Made by a program: the position numbers and the translations under genes
Notes under the pieces: generated by a model
What the model was told of the DNA's origin: nothing
Databases searched by the model: none
Seen by the model: only the letters and a program-made list of their open reading frames with translations
Assembly: GCA_945787595.1 (NCBI GenBank)
Contig: CALZJV010000381.1
Span: 1 to 12,297 of the forward strand
Reading direction: 5' to 3'
Length of the DNA stretch: 12,297 bases
DNA from: an uncultured Desulfobacterales bacterium
GTDB taxonomy: Bacteria > Desulfobacterota > Desulfobacteria > Desulfobacterales > JAFDCJ01
Part shown: positions 1-6,983 of the stretch, in pieces
How the letters are laid out: each line of letters opens with the position of its first letter
Numbering within the stretch: the first letter of the stretch is position 1

Positions 1-1
1 C

Positions 2-121
2 AATCCGCATATGGGTAATTTGGCAAAGAAATTGGTCGGGCTGATCGGAGCCCCATTTGAAATCGCCTTTTTTACCAATAGCGGTACGGAAGCCGTGGAT
101 TGGATCGGGTCGATCATATGA
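2..121 (+). pseudogene. C-terminally truncated class III aminotransferase remnant (5' end outside window)
   Basis: An open frame enters the window at base 2 and stops at TGA 119-121. It contains FFTNSGTEA, which matches the conserved cofactor-pocket segment of PLP-dependent class III aminotransferases, preceded by a helix (NLAKKLVGLIGAP) of the kind that comes before it in that family. In full-length members (about 420-450 residues) this motif lies in the first third and is followed by a long catalytic domain with the PLP lysine. Here the frame ends ten residues after the motif, and no continuation is visible in the other frames. I therefore read it as a truncated remnant. Its stop overlaps the start codon of the next gene (ATGA), so the deletion may have created a coupled junction. 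The family call rests on one motif. Confidence 0.5.
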
Positions 122-840
122 ATATCATAAAGCCGAAGGCACTGGTTATTGGTGGTTGCGGTGGTCTGGGAACGGAAGTTTGCCGCACGCTCGGACAAAA
201 AGGTTTTGATATCGCTTTTACTTATTGTTCTTCACAGAAAAAAGCCGACGATCTGGTAGGTGGATTCAACCACCAAGGCATCTCCGCGACCGCCTTTCAT
301 ATGGATCTGGGTGATCTTGCAGAAGTGAAGCTGACCATTCGCCAAGCGCGCCATACGCTGGGAACCCTGGATGCTTTGGTTATCGCGTCCGGCCTGGCCA
401 CGGGCCGAAAACCTGCCAAGCAGGTCCCGAAATACCGGGCCATTACGGTCGAGGATTTTGACCGTCTTATGAATATCAATGTGCGGGGTGTTTTTTTTGC
501 CTGCCAGGAAGCCGCTCGAATCATGACAAGCGCCGGCGTTAAACCGGTTCCGGCCCCGGTGGATTATGCCTGCAGTAAAGGGGCCTTGTGGGGGATGACT
601 CAGGCCCTGAGCAAGGAACTCGGTGACCGCAATATTCTGGTGAATATGGTGGCCCCCGGTATTCTGGAAGGCGGGGTGGCAAAGCTTCTCAGTGAGGAAC
701 TTATGGCGGAGTATCTTAAGCACTGCTCCCTCAGGCGGACGGGGAAATTTTCAGAAGTAGCCAATGTGATTGCTTTTTTGGCAGGGCCCGGGAATACTTA
801 TGTTACCGGGCAGGCCGTTATCCTGGATGGCGGTTTATAG
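118..840 (+). CDS. Short-chain dehydrogenase/reductase, FabG-like, with an internal deletion before the catalytic serine
   Basis: A 240-residue SDR. The glycine-rich nucleotide motif GGCGGLG is at residues 12-18, the structural Asn at 121, and YACSK gives the catalytic Tyr150 and Lys154. The C-terminal VTGQAVILDGG is typical of FabG-like reductases that use NAD(P)H to reduce 3-ketoacyl-ACP. I chose ATG 118 over the upstream in-frame TTG at 100 because it overlaps the previous stop as ATGA and places the Rossmann motif at the normal distance. Oddity: between Asn121 and the candidate catalytic Ser138 there are 17 residues, where the second SDR in this locus has about 29. The missing stretch is the strand usually reading GxIVNI, so strand beta-5 is lost. 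The Ser-Tyr spacing (12) remains near normal (13). Activity is doubtful. Alternatively it is an acyl-modifying SDR with another substrate. Confidence 0.85.
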   Translation: MNIIKPKALVIGGCGGLGTEVCRTLGQKGFDIAFTYCSSQKKADDLVGGFNHQGISATAFHMDLGDLAEVKLTIRQARHTLGTLDALVIASGLATGRKPAKQVPKYRAITVEDFDRLMNINVRGVFFACQEAARIMTSAGVKPVPAPVDYACSKGALWGMTQALSKELGDRNILVNMVAPGILEGGVAKLLSEELMAEYLKHCSLRRTGKFSEVANVIAFLAGPGNTYVTGQAVILDGGL

Positions 841-1163
841 AACGCTCAATTTAAGTAGGCGTAATCTGGGGTGATGAAAATTCACCTGTAACCTTATGCA
901 CATAGAATTAACTTTTTAAACCGTTTTTGTTTAACGAATTTTGTTTCAGGTGTCTGGTTTCAGGTGTCAGCAATCAGATGACGGAGAACAGAAAACAGAG
1001 GACAGTAAGGGTGTTTCACCCTCCAGTTTTCACCATCTGTCTTCTGTCGTCTAACCTCTGTCCTCTGAAACCCGAACACTGACACCTGAAACCTTACACT
1101 CATCAAGAGGAATAAAAATAGGATAAAAATTAAGAGCCTCGATATGAGAATTTTAACCACCCT
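841..1163. other. Intergenic region with a small hairpin and a repeat palindrome
   Basis: No convincing gene here; the one open frame on the minus strand is a by-product of the repeats. A short hairpin (GGTGA/TCACC, about 871-887) lies just after the SDR stop but lacks a T tract, so I do not call it a terminator. Bases 943-1093 are occupied by the palindromic repeat listed separately. Just before the next gene, ATG 1144 opens a seven-codon frame (MRILTTL) whose TGA overlaps the ATG at 1164. It could be a coupled leader, but there is no good ribosome binding site to support it. Confidence 0.5.
943..1093. repeat. Imperfect palindrome built from degenerate TCAGGTGTC / CAGAGGACAG units
   Basis: GTTTCAGGTGTC occurs twice in tandem with a 14-bp period (943-956 and 957-970). 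The outer arms 956-970 and 1079-1093 are perfect 15-bp inverted repeats. Inside them, CAGAGGACAG-like units on the left (about 992-1005) are mirrored by CTGTCCTCTG-like units on the right (about 1057-1069), and a 6-bp hairpin (AGGGTG/CACCCT, 1008-1022) sits at the centre. The units are short, degenerate and reiterated, unlike a transposon end. A related copy in the opposite orientation lies at 6048-6109. Confidence 0.8.
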
Positions 1164-1751
1164 ATGAGTAATCTAATGACCGCACATATTTTCGATACAA
1201 CCCAAAACCGCTGGTGGGGGCTATTACCAATACTGGCTTTGCTATGGCATGGCAGCTATACCGCCATTGTTCTCGATGCGCACTATCTGTTTTTTGTTTG
1301 TTATTCAGCCAATATCATACTGGGAATCGGAATATATGTCCGGTCCGGATTGATGGTCGGCACAGGCGTCGGGTGGTGTCTGATCGCCTTTCCGCTCTGG
1401 CTGTATTATGCGATTTTAAATTCAGACTGGGAAATCAGCGGAATTGTGTTTCATACCAGCGGAATATTGGTGGGATTGGTGGCCATGAAAAATTATCGGC
1501 TGCCCGGATATACCTGGTGTGCCGGTCTGGGGCTGGCATTGTTCTTGCAGATACTCGCCAGGATGTTTACGGATCCGGAGTTAAATGTGAATGCGGCTTT
1601 TCGGATTTATGACGGATGGGAAGGTTTTTTCCCGAATTACCCGGTCTATTTTGTGGTTATGTTTTTGGGGTTTGCGGCTTTTTTTTTCTGTCTTACTTGG
1701 CTTAACAACCGGTTTTTTTACCCAGGGAACAACATCGATGAGCGTCATTAA
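1164..1751 (+). CDS. Polytopic membrane protein, about six helices, unknown function
   Basis: A 195-residue, very hydrophobic protein that I do not assign to a known family. Predicted membrane spans are roughly residues 18-37, 41-58, 63-85, 92-110, 115-135 and 158-182. Aromatic and glycine residues are frequent (WLYYAIL, FAAFFFCLTW), there is a polar loop at 136-157 (TDPELNVNAAFRIYDGW), and the tail is short and charged. There is no signal peptide separate from the first helix. The ribosome binding site for ATG 1164 is weak; a start at 1176 is possible. The 3' end overlaps the radical SAM start by 14 nt, so the two are probably translated together, and a membrane-bound partner or substrate-handling role beside that enzyme is a reasonable inference. 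Confidence 0.8.
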   Translation: MSNLMTAHIFDTTQNRWWGLLPILALLWHGSYTAIVLDAHYLFFVCYSANIILGIGIYVRSGLMVGTGVGWCLIAFPLWLYYAILNSDWEISGIVFHTSGILVGLVAMKNYRLPGYTWCAGLGLALFLQILARMFTDPELNVNAAFRIYDGWEGFFPNYPVYFVVMFLGFAAFFFCLTWLNNRFFYPGNNIDERH

Positions 1752-3135
1752 TCATACCCAGAGTTTGTGTCCCGAGTGTCTCAAGGTCGTTTCGGCGCAC
1801 ATATGCAGGACCAAAGACAAGGTGGTTTTGAAAAAGAAATGCCTAACCCACGGGCCCAGTGAGGTAGTTATCAGCAACGACCCCACCTGGTACGATCGGG
1901 TGATGGCTTTTGAGACCCGGTTTGAAAAACCCGGTACGGTATCAAAAAAATCACAGGCCGGATGTCCCTTTGATTGTGGATTTTGCGATGCACATAAACA
2001 ACGCATGGTTTTGCCGGTTGTCCCGGTCACGAGCGCATGTAACTTAAACTGTCCGGTCTGTTACACCATTAATAAAAATAAATCCCCCTACTTTATCACC
2101 AGAGAAAAATTCAAAGAAATTTTGGCACAAATTCAGGTGGACGACCCTGATTTGCGGTTGATCAATTTTACCGGGGGGGAGCCGCTGATGCACCCGCAAT
2201 TTGTCGAACTGGTGGAGATGTGCAGGCAGGCAGGTATTCACCGGATTACCATCAGCACCAACGGCCTGCGTTTCCTTGAAAATGAAACATTGCTGGAGCG
2301 CTTGACGGAACTGGATGCCCGGATCGTATTCTCCTTTAATTCATTTCAGCGGGCGCCATATATCGCCACAGCCGGGAAAGACCTGTTGGAAGAAAAGTTA
2401 AACATTCTGAGTTTGCTGGAAAAACACAAACCCTCCACCACGCTGCTTTCGGTGGTGGCTTGCGGAATCAACGATCAGGAAATCGGTGATATCGTCGCTT
2501 ATGTTATGGGGAGCGATTTTATTGTCAGCTCTGAAATTCATACCGTCACCTTCAGCGGGCAAAACGTCGGACGTTTCGCTCAAACGACCCGTTTAACGAT
2601 ACCTGATGTAATATCCGGCATCGTCAAGAAAAACCCGGATATTGGCATGGAAGATTTTCTGCCCTCCCCCTGCGCACACCCACTCTGCTATGCCGTATGC
2701 TATCTGCTGAAAACAGAAAACACCCACAGCGTGCCGTTTGCGCGGTTTATGAAAGATGAGGATATCGCCAAAATTTTGGCCCGCAGTCTATACATGCAAC
2801 CGGACTTGGCGACTGAAGAAGTGATGAACGATGTGTTAAACGATGTTTGGAGCAGGGAACTGAGTGGCGAGAAAGAAGCATTGATTATCAGGCAAATGAG
2901 ATCGATGCTGGAAGAAATATATCCGGCCAAACCGATCGATTATATGACAAGGCAAAGACGGGCCGAGCAATTCATCAAGGCCGTTTACATTCACTCTCAC
3001 ATGGATGCGGCCAATTTCGATGTTCAACGGGCAAAGCGCTGTTGCGTGGCTGTGCCCGACGGGGATGGGTGCTACATTCCCACCTGTACCTATAACAATA
3101 TTTATCGGGCCCGGGACACGCGGTTTTGCGACTAA
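1738..3135 (+). CDS. Radical SAM enzyme, Tes/MJ0619-like (tetraether-lipid-synthase type), multi-cluster
   Basis: A 465-residue protein. I chose ATG 1738 (AGGGA at 1724-1728) because the open frame upstream to 1591 is only the shadow of the membrane-protein gene. Domains in order: an N-terminal zinc-ribbon-like segment with Cys11, Cys14 and Cys35 (CPECLKVV, KKKCLTHG); Cys76/Cys80/Cys83 (CPFDCGFC); the radical SAM cluster motif CX3CX2C at Cys101/105/108 (CNLNCPVC); GGEP at 146-149 for SAM binding; then C-terminal cysteines 312/317/321 and 435/436/445/450. This order matches the MJ0619-like family that includes archaeal tetraether lipid synthase, where extra iron centres support C-C coupling of lipid chains. 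Bacterial relatives are known but most have no proven substrate. In this neighbourhood it probably modifies an acyl chain, either ACP-bound or in a lipid. The radical SAM call is firm; the Tes-like assignment is by motif pattern only. Confidence 0.9.
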   Translation: MSVINHTQSLCPECLKVVSAHICRTKDKVVLKKKCLTHGPSEVVISNDPTWYDRVMAFETRFEKPGTVSKKSQAGCPFDCGFCDAHKQRMVLPVVPVTSACNLNCPVCYTINKNKSPYFITREKFKEILAQIQVDDPDLRLINFTGGEPLMHPQFVELVEMCRQAGIHRITISTNGLRFLENETLLERLTELDARIVFSFNSFQRAPYIATAGKDLLEEKLNILSLLEKHKPSTTLLSVVACGINDQEIGDIVAYVMGSDFIVSSEIHTVTFSGQNVGRFAQTTRLTIPDVISGIVKKNPDIGMEDFLPSPCAHPLCYAVCYLLKTENTHSVPFARFMKDEDIAKILARSLYMQPDLATEEVMNDVLNDVWSRELSGEKEALIIRQMRSMLEEIYPAKPIDYMTRQRRAEQFIKAVYIHSHMDAANFDVQRAKRCCVAVPDGDGCYIPTCTYNNIYRARDTRFCD

Positions 3136-3377
3136 TTACTCCGCCCTGAAAAATAGCCTTATCAAGTTTTGAGGAGGTATAATAGCCCAATTGAAACTTA
3201 CAAACTTTCTTTGATGTCATCCGGGCGGATTAATTAGCTTTAAAAAAAATATAAAAAAAGAAATATGCGCAGCATAAAGTAATTAAGACGCCGGCGGATG
3301 GGTCTAACTAGCATTTTAAGATCATAAATAACTATCTAAAGACCTGGATAGGCAATTTTTCAGGGCGGATTAATTAG
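3132..3377. repeat. 246-bp segment bounded by 22-bp inverted repeats, with a third internal copy
   Basis: The ends 3132-3153 and 3356-3377 are inverted repeats of 22 bp with one mismatch (core CAGGGCGGA followed by TAATTAG). A 15-bp direct copy of the right-end sequence (GGGCGGATTAATTAG) lies inside at 3223-3237. The left arm contains the TAA stop of the radical SAM gene (3133-3135), and the right arm ends against the AGGAG of the fabZ ribosome binding site (3376-3380). The interior is AT-rich with no gene. It could be a MITE-like insertion or a cluster of three operator-like sites controlling the downstream genes; the sequence alone does not decide. Confidence 0.75.
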
Positions 3378-3386
3378 GAGAATTCC

Positions 3387-3860
3387 ATGCGATATTTTAT
3401 GGTGGACCGGGTAACGGAATTCACAAAAGGGATAAGCGCCTCTGCGATAAAAAACATCACCCTGACGGACGACATTCTGCATGATCATTTCCCGGATTAT
3501 CCGGTTTTCCCGGGGGCGATGCTGATCGAGGCCATGGCCCAGTTGGGCGGATTTCTGCTGGAAATGAGCGTGAACACAAAGAAGTATATTCGGTGGGCTT
3601 TGCTGGCGCAGGTCGATAAAGCACAATTTCATAACCCGGCCGAACCGGGCGATCAGTTACGATTAACAGCCGAACTGGATGAACAAATGGACGATGCCGC
3701 CAAGGTAAATTTAACCGTTCATTGCGGCGATACTAAAATTGCCAATGCGAGATTGACCTTTGTACTAAAACCGATTGAATCAGACAAGATTCATGCCCAA
3801 AGAAGGTACTGTTATCGGCTATGGACCAAAAAACTGATACCCTCTCAGGAAATTTTTTAG
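3387..3860 (+). CDS. fabZ: FabZ-like 3-hydroxyacyl-ACP dehydratase (hotdog fold)
   Basis: A 157-residue hotdog-fold protein. The signature HFPDYPVFPGAMLIEAMAQ (34-52) carries the FabZ catalytic pair His34 and Glu48; Glu rather than Asp points to FabZ rather than FabA. The enzyme would remove water from a 3-hydroxyacyl-ACP to give the trans-2-enoyl-ACP in the cytoplasm. ATG 3387 is supported by AGGAG at 3376-3380. The protein is slightly longer than housekeeping FabZ because of a basic 25-residue tail, which overlaps the start of the next gene by 40 nt. Its setting among a CLF-like protein and a second ketosynthase argues for a specialised pathway rather than the primary fatty acid cycle. Confidence 0.92.
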   Translation: MRYFMVDRVTEFTKGISASAIKNITLTDDILHDHFPDYPVFPGAMLIEAMAQLGGFLLEMSVNTKKYIRWALLAQVDKAQFHNPAEPGDQLRLTAELDEQMDDAAKVNLTVHCGDTKIANARLTFVLKPIESDKIHAQRRYCYRLWTKKLIPSQEIF

Positions 3861-4777
3861 CAGACGGGATACGATCAAATCCGGCTGAGGCGAAACCCGC
3901 GGTCTTGGTATCCGGGTTGGGCTGGGAGATATCCCCGGATGCATGGCAGTATTTAATCGGGAATCGGCCTGATCCATTAGATCTCCAACTGGCCCATGAC
4001 TGTGATCCGAAGCGCTACCTGTGTGTACCGAAAACGATCAAGTTTATGAGCAAACAGGACCGTCTGGCCGTAAATGCGGCCGGACAAGCCCTTGAAAACG
4101 CAGCGCTTGATTTGAAAAAACAAGAAGACAGTTGCGGTTTGTTCATGACCGTCGGCTATATCCCCTTTAACCGGGAAGAAGCCGAAAAAATCTGTCGTTA
4201 TTCACAGGATAACCATCAGTTTTCCATGTTTAAGTTTTCAACCGAAGCCTATGATAACATAAACCCGTTACTGGCGTTTGCCTGCTTGCCCAATATGCCG
4301 GCCTATCATTTGTCCGCCAATTTTGACATACAAGGCGAATATTTTTTAACCTATCCAGGAACCGCCCAGTTTTATCTGGCATTAAGTGAGGCCGTTCAAC
4401 GCCTGCAGAACGGTGACTTGAAGCGAGCCATCGTCGGTGGTGTTTCCGATCAGTGTAATTTTCTGGTCGAAAACCATTTCCATAAATACTATTGCGGAAA
4501 GTCGATTCCGGCCGCAGATGTGGCCGCCTTCATGATCTTGGAAAGAACTACTGCGGCGCGCAAAGGATCTCGGCAGGTTCGAATAAACCTCCTGTCTCTG
4601 GATACCCAATACACAAAAGAGAATTTGCGACCGGACGACGCGCCACCGAAATTGCACCTGGGGGCGGCTGAATTACCCATGCTGCTCAATGCCTTTGCTC
4701 ATAGTCAAAAAGGGCGTTTTTACCATTGCTGCCAATCCGGAACCCATACCTTTACGAGCACCTGGGAGGTAATATGA
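3821..4777 (+). CDS. Short ketosynthase-like protein without catalytic cysteine (chain-length-factor-like)
   Basis: A 318-residue protein with a thiolase-fold pattern: an N-terminal strand (PAVLVSGLG, about 26-34), a nucleophile-elbow region at 161-170, then NGDLKRAIVGGVSD (197-210), equivalent to the GG(A/V)D strand of ketosynthases. Where the FabF partner reads SACAAG, this protein has SANFD, so Asn167 replaces the nucleophilic cysteine. It is about 90 residues shorter than a full ketosynthase and lacks recognisable HGT and GH motifs. By analogy with chain length factors of type II polyketide synthases it could pair with the FabF-like protein encoded next and shape chain length. ATG 3821 overlaps fabZ; AGAAGG at 3801-3806 is rather distant. 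The TGA overlaps the next start as ATGA, consistent with coupled synthesis of a heterodimer. Alternative: a decayed ketosynthase. Confidence 0.75.
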   Translation: MDQKTDTLSGNFLADGIRSNPAEAKPAVLVSGLGWEISPDAWQYLIGNRPDPLDLQLAHDCDPKRYLCVPKTIKFMSKQDRLAVNAAGQALENAALDLKKQEDSCGLFMTVGYIPFNREEAEKICRYSQDNHQFSMFKFSTEAYDNINPLLAFACLPNMPAYHLSANFDIQGEYFLTYPGTAQFYLALSEAVQRLQNGDLKRAIVGGVSDQCNFLVENHFHKYYCGKSIPAADVAAFMILERTTAARKGSRQVRINLLSLDTQYTKENLRPDDAPPKLHLGAAELPMLLNAFAHSQKGRFYHCCQSGTHTFTSTWEVI

Positions 4778-6003
4778 ATCGGGTCGTGGTTACGGGAATG
4801 GGTGTTGTCACACCTCTGGGAAACGAGCTTAATACGTTTCGGCAGAATCTGGTTTCAGGTAATTCCGGAGTGGGTCCACTGACCCTCTTCGATTCGAGTC
4901 AACTACCTTGCGGCATCGCCGGCGAATGCCGTTTGGATGAGATTCGTCATAAAGATCGCAAAATAGCGTTTGCCCTTCATGCCGCCCATTCTGCCATGCG
5001 TGATGCCCGGCTTCAAGATACGGGAGAGAAAAGCCCCCATGATTCGGTGCAAAGCGGTTTGAGCATCGGTATCGGTCTAGAACTATTCGATATGCACGAT
5101 ATGGCGGTGTACGTTTCAAATGGGTTCAATATTCCGGTATCCCGCAAAGGTCAGTTTGATTTTTTACAAACCCCCGCCGACCACTGTGTTGGCCTACTTT
5201 GCGACGCTTTTAATTTAAGGCTCAATCCGGGTATTCACATATCTGCCTGTGCCGCCGGTAACGACGCGATTGGTCATGCATTTCTGAAAATTCGACGTGG
5301 AGAGGCATCCCTCATGCTGGCGGGTGGGGCGGATTCCATGCTCAATCCAATGGGTGTCGGCGGTTTCTGCAAATTAAATGCGCTTTCGACCCGCAACGAC
5401 GCGCCGCAAAAAGCGTCCCGGCCATTTGATGTCAAGCGGGACGGTTTTGTACTCGGGGAGGGGGCCGCCATGCTGGTATTGGAAAATATGGAAAATGCCG
5501 TCCGAAGAGGTGTTGATATATATGCTGAAATCGTTGGATACGGCAATTCCTTTGATGCGCATGCTATCAGCGATCCTCATCCGGAAGGGCGTGGGGCGGT
5601 GGCCGCCATGTCCAGGGCCTTGACTCTGGCGGCGATTTCACCTGAAAGTATTTCTTATATCAATGCGCACGGAACTGCGACGCTCAAAAACGATCCTGTC
5701 GAAACCCTAGCCATAAAAACGCTGTTTGGCAGAAACGCCTACGGGATTCCGGTCAGCTCGACCAAGTCGATGATCGGACATTTGATATCCGCGGCCGGGG
5801 CGGTGGAAGCGGTGGCAAGTATTGTGTGCGCCAACGCCGGTTGGGTTCATCCGACCATCAATCTCGATAACCCGGACCCGGACTGCGATCTTGATTTTGT
5901 TGCGGGCCAGGCCCGGGAGCATCGGGTGGGGTATTTTTTAAGCAATTCCTTTGCCTTCGGTGGGCAAAATGCAACCCTTGTCTTTCGGAATTGGGTGAAA
6001 TAG
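4774..6003 (+). CDS. fabF: 3-oxoacyl-ACP synthase, FabF-like (KAS II family), complete
   Basis: A 409-residue beta-ketoacyl-ACP synthase. It begins VVVTGMGVVTPLG and has the full triad: Cys159 in SACAAG, His299 in NAHGTATLKND, and His336 in KSMIGHLISAAGA, with the C-terminal NSFAFGGQNATLVF. It would perform decarboxylative Claisen condensation of malonyl-ACP with an acyl-ACP. ATG 4774 is preceded by a strong GGGAGG (4764-4769) and overlaps the previous stop as ATGA; the frame open upstream of it is not conserved-looking. Length and motifs are normal for FabF. The adjacent cysteine-less homologue suggests a KS/CLF pair for a dedicated chain. The family assignment is certain; its role as a housekeeping enzyme is unlikely given the neighbours. 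Confidence 0.96.
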   Translation: MNRVVVTGMGVVTPLGNELNTFRQNLVSGNSGVGPLTLFDSSQLPCGIAGECRLDEIRHKDRKIAFALHAAHSAMRDARLQDTGEKSPHDSVQSGLSIGIGLELFDMHDMAVYVSNGFNIPVSRKGQFDFLQTPADHCVGLLCDAFNLRLNPGIHISACAAGNDAIGHAFLKIRRGEASLMLAGGADSMLNPMGVGGFCKLNALSTRNDAPQKASRPFDVKRDGFVLGEGAAMLVLENMENAVRRGVDIYAEIVGYGNSFDAHAISDPHPEGRGAVAAMSRALTLAAISPESISYINAHGTATLKNDPVETLAIKTLFGRNAYGIPVSSTKSMIGHLISAAGAVEAVASIVCANAGWVHPTINLDNPDPDCDLDFVAGQAREHRVGYFLSNSFAFGGQNATLVFRNWVK

Positions 6004-6047
6004 GCCCTTAGCGGGATTTATCTGACAACATGTTGTAAGAAAATGAA

Positions 6048-6109
6048 GGTGTCAGGTGTCAGTGTTCAGGTTTCAGTATTTAGTACCTCAATTCCCTGAC
6101 ACGCGAAAC
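6048..6109. repeat. Second copy of the TCAGGTGTC repeat family
   Basis: Bases 6048-6076 match the reverse complement of the right half of the 943-1093 palindrome (about 1065-1093) with about three differences over 29 positions, including the shared word CAGGTGTCAGTGTTC. Bases 6095-6109 (CTGACAC, then GAAACC) provide a degraded opposite arm. The two copies lie in opposite orientation 5 kb apart, flanking most of the lipid-like genes. Confidence 0.7.
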
Positions 6110-6169
6110 CTGATCCGCCTGCGGCGGAAAACCTATAAATTGGGTTCATAGATAATCAGTGCCATTGCT

Positions 6170-6190
6170 GCCCCGCAGGGGCCACTTTTT
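6170..6190 (+). terminator. Possible weak rho-independent terminator
   Basis: A five-pair all-G:C stem (GCCCC 6170-6174, GGGGC 6178-6182) with a three-base loop, then CA-C and five Ts. The stem is short and the T tract is separated from it by three bases. It may also simply be part of a dispersed GC hairpin repeat. Confidence 0.3.
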
Positions 6191-6326
6191 CCGAACGCTG
6201 TTTCGAAAAAAGCTTAGTACCTATTTATTGAAATCACATCATGTTTGCGCATGATTTATGCGATCGCCATAGTGGGCAGAATAACTCGTTCTTTTAATTG
6301 AAGAGCTGCTACAAGATGGCGCCCGG

Positions 6327-6983
6327 GTGGGTTTAAACTACTTCAAGAGTATAAAAGAAGCTGAATTTCTGGCCGGAGAACTGGAACTTATCTGCGCCCG
6401 TCCACCGCAGCTGCTTGCCTTTGATGCCACCGATCCGGTACAGGTTGAGCGTGGGGTTCAGTTTTTTGTGGATGAATTCGGTGGCATAGACGGGTGGGTG
6501 AACAACGCAGCGATCAACATCAGCGGACTTCTGCCAACGGTGTCGGCAGAAGAAATCCGGGCGCAGATCGATTCGGCCCTGCTGGGTCCTGTTTTTTGTT
6601 GTCGTGCCGTTCTGCCCCATATGCTGCGGCAGCACCAGGGAAGTATTGTCAATATCGGATCCATCGTGACCCGCAAAGTTTTTCGAGGGCAGTCCGTATA
6701 CGCGGCCGCCAAAGGTGGTTTGCTGGCCTTTACGCGGGCTCTGGCGGCGGAATACGGTCGCAAGGGAATACGGGTCAATTGCATTCAGCCCGGTCCGGTC
6801 AAATCCGACATGCTCGATACCGCTCTTACCCTGGCCGGAGAAGACATCCTCAGACAAATTCCCGTGGGTCGATACGGAACTCCAGAGGACATAGCCAGGT
6901 TGGCGGTATTCCTATTGAGCGAACAAAGTTCCTATATTACGGGTGCTGCCCTAAACATCGATGGAGGCTATCACTTGACATGA
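6327..6983 (+). CDS. Short-chain dehydrogenase/reductase missing its N-terminal nucleotide-binding motif (5'-truncated)
   Basis: From GTG 6327 the frame encodes 218 residues with clear SDR features: NNAA (59-62), the strand SIVNIGS with catalytic Ser112, YAAAK with Tyr125 and Lys129, PGPV, and the C-terminal ITGAALNIDGGY. Homology-like sequence already begins upstream at about 6300 (EELLQDGARV, the usual helix and strand after the glycine motif). The TGxxxGIG loop and first strand are absent, and an in-frame stop stands at 6282-6284. There is no good ribosome binding site at 6327. I read this as a gene that lost roughly its first 20-25 codons; without the dinucleotide loop it is probably inactive. 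It retains an ATGA overlap with the nitroreductase gene, so it may still be translated for coupling. A functional start further upstream is not visible. Confidence 0.75.
   Translation: MGLNYFKSIKEAEFLAGELELICARPPQLLAFDATDPVQVERGVQFFVDEFGGIDGWVNNAAINISGLLPTVSAEEIRAQIDSALLGPVFCCRAVLPHMLRQHQGSIVNIGSIVTRKVFRGQSVYAAAKGGLLAFTRALAAEYGRKGIRVNCIQPGPVKSDMLDTALTLAGEDILRQIPVGRYGTPEDIARLAVFLLSEQSSYITGAALNIDGGYHLT

Larger units (their letters stand above)
6004..6299. other. Gap between fabF and the truncated SDR: palindrome, repeat remnant, hairpins
   Basis: No gene is visible. Contents in order: a perfect 12-bp palindrome ACAACATGTTGT (6025-6036) shortly after the fabF stop; a copy of the TCAGGTGTC repeat (6048-6109); a TCCGCC/GGCGGA hairpin (6115-6129); and GCCCC-GCA-GGGGC (6170-6182) followed by T5, listed as a possible terminator. 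The 5' end of the following SDR gene should lie here but is absent, so this gap probably marks a deletion or insertion that removed it. Confidence 0.6.

Noticed and set aside
960..1160. 66-codon open frame on the - strand with a hydrophobic start
   Set aside because: It reads through the TCAGGTGTC palindrome, which produces repetitive RRQKTDGE-like residues; not a real gene.
3793..3837. Small frame MPKEGTVIGYGPKN, reminiscent of a ketosynthase N-terminus
   Set aside because: It stops after 14 codons and the frame from 3821 already provides an N-terminal strand of the right type (AVLVSGLG); probably coincidental, although a frameshift cannot be excluded.
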